Positions 61,293 through 64,000 of a stretch of DNA of 64,000 nucleotides are shown in pieces (position 1 is the first letter of the stretch; the number at the start of each line of letters is the position of its first letter). A model generated the notes under the pieces. That model was not told the origin of the DNA, ran no database searches, and worked only from the letters and a program-made list of their open reading frames with translations. Source of the stretch: Chrysemys picta bellii (lineage: Eukaryota; Chordata; Testudines; Emydidae). Position numbers and translations under genes: made by a program. Location of the stretch: positions 57,255,439 through 57,319,438 of the forward strand of contig NC_088800.1 of NCBI RefSeq assembly GCF_011386835.1. Reading direction: 5' to 3'.

Positions 61293-64000
61293 CTGAAAAA
61301 AGACAAGCAAACAAATATTCACTCCCCTTTCCGGACCTGTGCTAAGAGTTGATATGTCAGTACAAGACCCATCGCCCTTGCGTATTACACCCATGATTCA
61401 CCTATCTCTTTTGTGCCATATTTCCCCAAATTGGTCTCTGAGGAAGCAGTTTTACAAAAAAGCAGCCACTGTGAGAATCATACCCAGCATATCAACATTT
61501 CCTGTCTTCTCAATGACTTAATATACGGAGACCTTTGTTGGGGAATCCAGAAGCCAGGCAGCAGACAAATAAACACTGACTAATGCTAGGGCGAGGTCAT
61601 ATGGATGGGCAGCTGAATGGACGGGTGAATGGCTGAAATGCAGTCCTCCCCCATGCCTGAAGAAGTCATTCCTGCAAAAGGCAGAACCTCTCTCCTCATT
61701 GCAATGGACTCAGCGGGGTACCATAACAGGTGAGTCCTGGCATAAAGCTATTGTGGGAATTCTGGCCACAAGCAGCTCCACAAGCCGCTATCCCAGCTGG
61801 TGTCAGAGTTAGATTGGCTGGGGGACTTTGTTGTCCTGGCAGACCTTGCAGATGACAGTTCTAGTTCATTGGCTTGGGTTGTTATGGACCTCCTGGTGGT
61901 CTCTGGCTCCACTTATATAAGGTATGCAATACCCGCTCGTGTCTGGGCCGTGCCATAGTCAGGTATTGCAAATATGCCACTGTTGTGGTCAAATCATCAC
62001 CTCTAAGGCGAGATCAGGCCTTGTCCCCATTCCTGGCAGGGCAAGGACCTGTGACATTCTCTGCTCAGAGACCATGGCTCCTGCTGGGGGAGAATACTTT
62101 CCTTCCTGTAGGCCAGTGTGGACAGCCTGGTGCAGCATTGTGATGTCATCCTTGACTATTTATGCCCTGACCCTTGACTCTTTCTCAGCAGTGTCCTTGC
62201 ACTTCATCGTGGTTCCCAGATGCAATGGCAGGGGAGGCGACTGGCAAGCTAGCAGTGGAGGGGCTGCACTGACTCATGTCACCAGTATCGTGGCAGGTTC
62301 AAGCCCCTGCTATTGCTCAGCTCAGGACGGGGAGGGGACCGGAATCTAGTTGTAAATGCACATCTTAGAAACCCCCAGCCCAGCATGTCCAAGGAACAGG
62401 GGTGGTGTTGGGGGCAGGGGAGGAGGTGGGGCAAAATGCAGCCCCACTCTGCTAATTCTCAGCTGTTCTATGTCCCTGACTAAGTTAGAGCAGCTTCTGG
62501 GCAGACAGGGCCAGATCAACTGCGACTCCAGACCCAGGGAGCCAGATACAGCTGCCTGATGCCTCGCCACCCTTACACTCCCTTGTGCATTACGTGCAGG
62601 ACAGAATCTAGCCTCAGGTTTCTAAGGCCACTGTCATGCTGTCTGGAACAGCTGACGACCCAACCTCAGGGCAAATTGTGCCAACCTCAGGGCAGACTGT
62701 CAAAAAGCAGGGCAGAGACCCCAAGCTGGTGTGTGCTATAGATCGATTTTACCAGCCCAGTAACAAATGTGAACTCTTGGATCATTGTAACAGTCTTACC
62801 ATGGAGTCACAGACAGTCCTCTTGGGCTCTGCAGTTTAGCCTGCCACCCAGGCAAGCAGGACTATGTGATAAAAGGTCAGGTCCACCAAAGATCACACAA
62901 TATTCAGGTTACTCCCAGTCCCAAGAGATCAGTCACTTACCCCAGGTCAATTTGTCCCTTAAATCTCACACCAAACACAAAGCTCATAGCCAATCCTATA
63001 GTAAACTAACTAAGAATGTATTAACTATGAAAAAGAAAGGAGAGAGTTATTTACGGGTTAAAGCAGGCAACAGATAAGCACAAATGAGTTTCAGTCTGTG
63101 ATTCAAAAGGTGACAGAGTTGTAATAATCTGTCACTTCAGAATGTCGTTCAGGGCTAAGCATGCCAGGTAGCATGGGGATCTCTTTGCTTATGTTTAGGA
63201 ATCTTTGCCCGTCACAGTCAAGACAGCATAAAAGTTTCTCCTTGTCAGGGATTTTTGTGTTCTTCACTCTGGAGTCCAAACTGATGGGATAAGTTCATGT
63301 GCAGGCCTTTCCTTCCTGGAGAGAGTTAGGAATGCAATCAATGGGGCCTCTCTCCTTTGAGGCTACACAATATTTAATTTGCCTTCAGTGGTTCATCTTG
63401 TAACTTTATCTTAACTAATGCTTCTTTTCCTGTTTGGTGAGTTACAAAATTACAGAGGTTTACAATGCAAACACTCAATACAACTTTACACCATGGGCTG
63501 TGGAGGTTATAAGTGAGATCAATATAAAGCCTAAACACTAGACACATTATTATCAGCAAAACATCTAATCTCTATTTTGATGATGCTAACACACAGGGAA
63601 GTAAGACTGGTTTCCAGCTATGCATTTGTAAGTGTTCAGTGAGGCCTGGGGCCTTGGCATGAGCTAATACCTGGTCTGCCAGTATCACAGCCATGATCCG
63701 GCAAAGCACTTGAGCATGTGCTTCATTCCCCTCAATTTCAAAAGGACTATGCACATTCTTGGGGGCCTTGCTGGACCAGGGCCTAATCTCCAAGTTCAAA
63801 ATGAACAAACCCTTTGTACTGGCTTAGTGCAGCTGTGATAACGGACAGAAGGGTGCGCTCACGCACACGGCACATCCAGCTTAGCTCTTTAGAAAGGAAA
63901 CACAAAAGGGGTCCCTGTGAAAGGAAAGAAAAGTGGAGAAACTAGAACATGCCATGTAGGGCAAAGCAGAACGCCCCAGAAAAATCCCATCCTGAGCTGT
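61293..64000. other. Upstream of the known BEN exons; unassigned
   Basis: Earlier exons of the BEN gene should lie here or beyond the right edge, ending with two bases of a split codon. None could be picked with confidence. The part from about 62700 onward resembles old retroelement sequence but was not assigned. Confidence 0.35.

Overview
This is a stretch of a large, repeat-rich vertebrate genome, most likely a turtle. There are no bacterial-style genes, operons, tRNAs, rRNAs or CRISPR arrays. The pointers to a turtle (a crocodilian is the main alternative) are many CR1 LINEs of different ages, L2-clade LINE remnants, several solo LTRs with 5-bp target duplications, abundant non-autonomous hAT transposons, and no Alu or other mammalian SINEs. 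This is an inference from the repeat mix.

Region 1 (1 to about 14.7 kb, + strand) is the 3' end of KATNIP (katanin-interacting protein, KIAA0556). Four coding exons (2467-2568, 3076-3236, 7162-7250, 14369-14427) have GT-AG borders and matching phases, and they join into the conserved C-terminus, ending in TGA. The introns hold an L2-clade LINE, CR1 ends, hAT elements (some nested), LTR-like sequence and a decayed Gypsy integrase.

Region 2 (about 14.8 to 38.7 kb) has no gene I can recognise. It is layered mobile DNA: a CR1 split by a 685-bp hAT with an exact 8-bp duplication, a solo LTR inserted into an L1/Tx1-type LINE, an 873-bp hAT with a GC-rich minisatellite, a gag-like retroelement remnant and a 3-kb minus-strand CR1.

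Region 3 (38.7 to 43.35 kb) is a nearly full-length CR1 on the + strand. ORF1 has a zinc-finger-like start and an SGNH-hydrolase domain; ORF2 has endonuclease and reverse transcriptase. A few frameshifts break it.

Region 4 (43.4 to 64 kb) holds two more solo LTRs, another minisatellite-bearing hAT, a 1-kb CR1 and, on the minus strand, two phase-compatible exons (61292-60696 and 55869/55872-55443). The second encodes a coiled coil followed by a BEN domain and a stop. This is the least expected gene in the window. Its 5' exons were not found.

KATNIP is the only securely named host gene. Its usual mammalian neighbour GSG1L was not detected by eye. Boundaries of diverged repeats are approximate, and no database search was possible.
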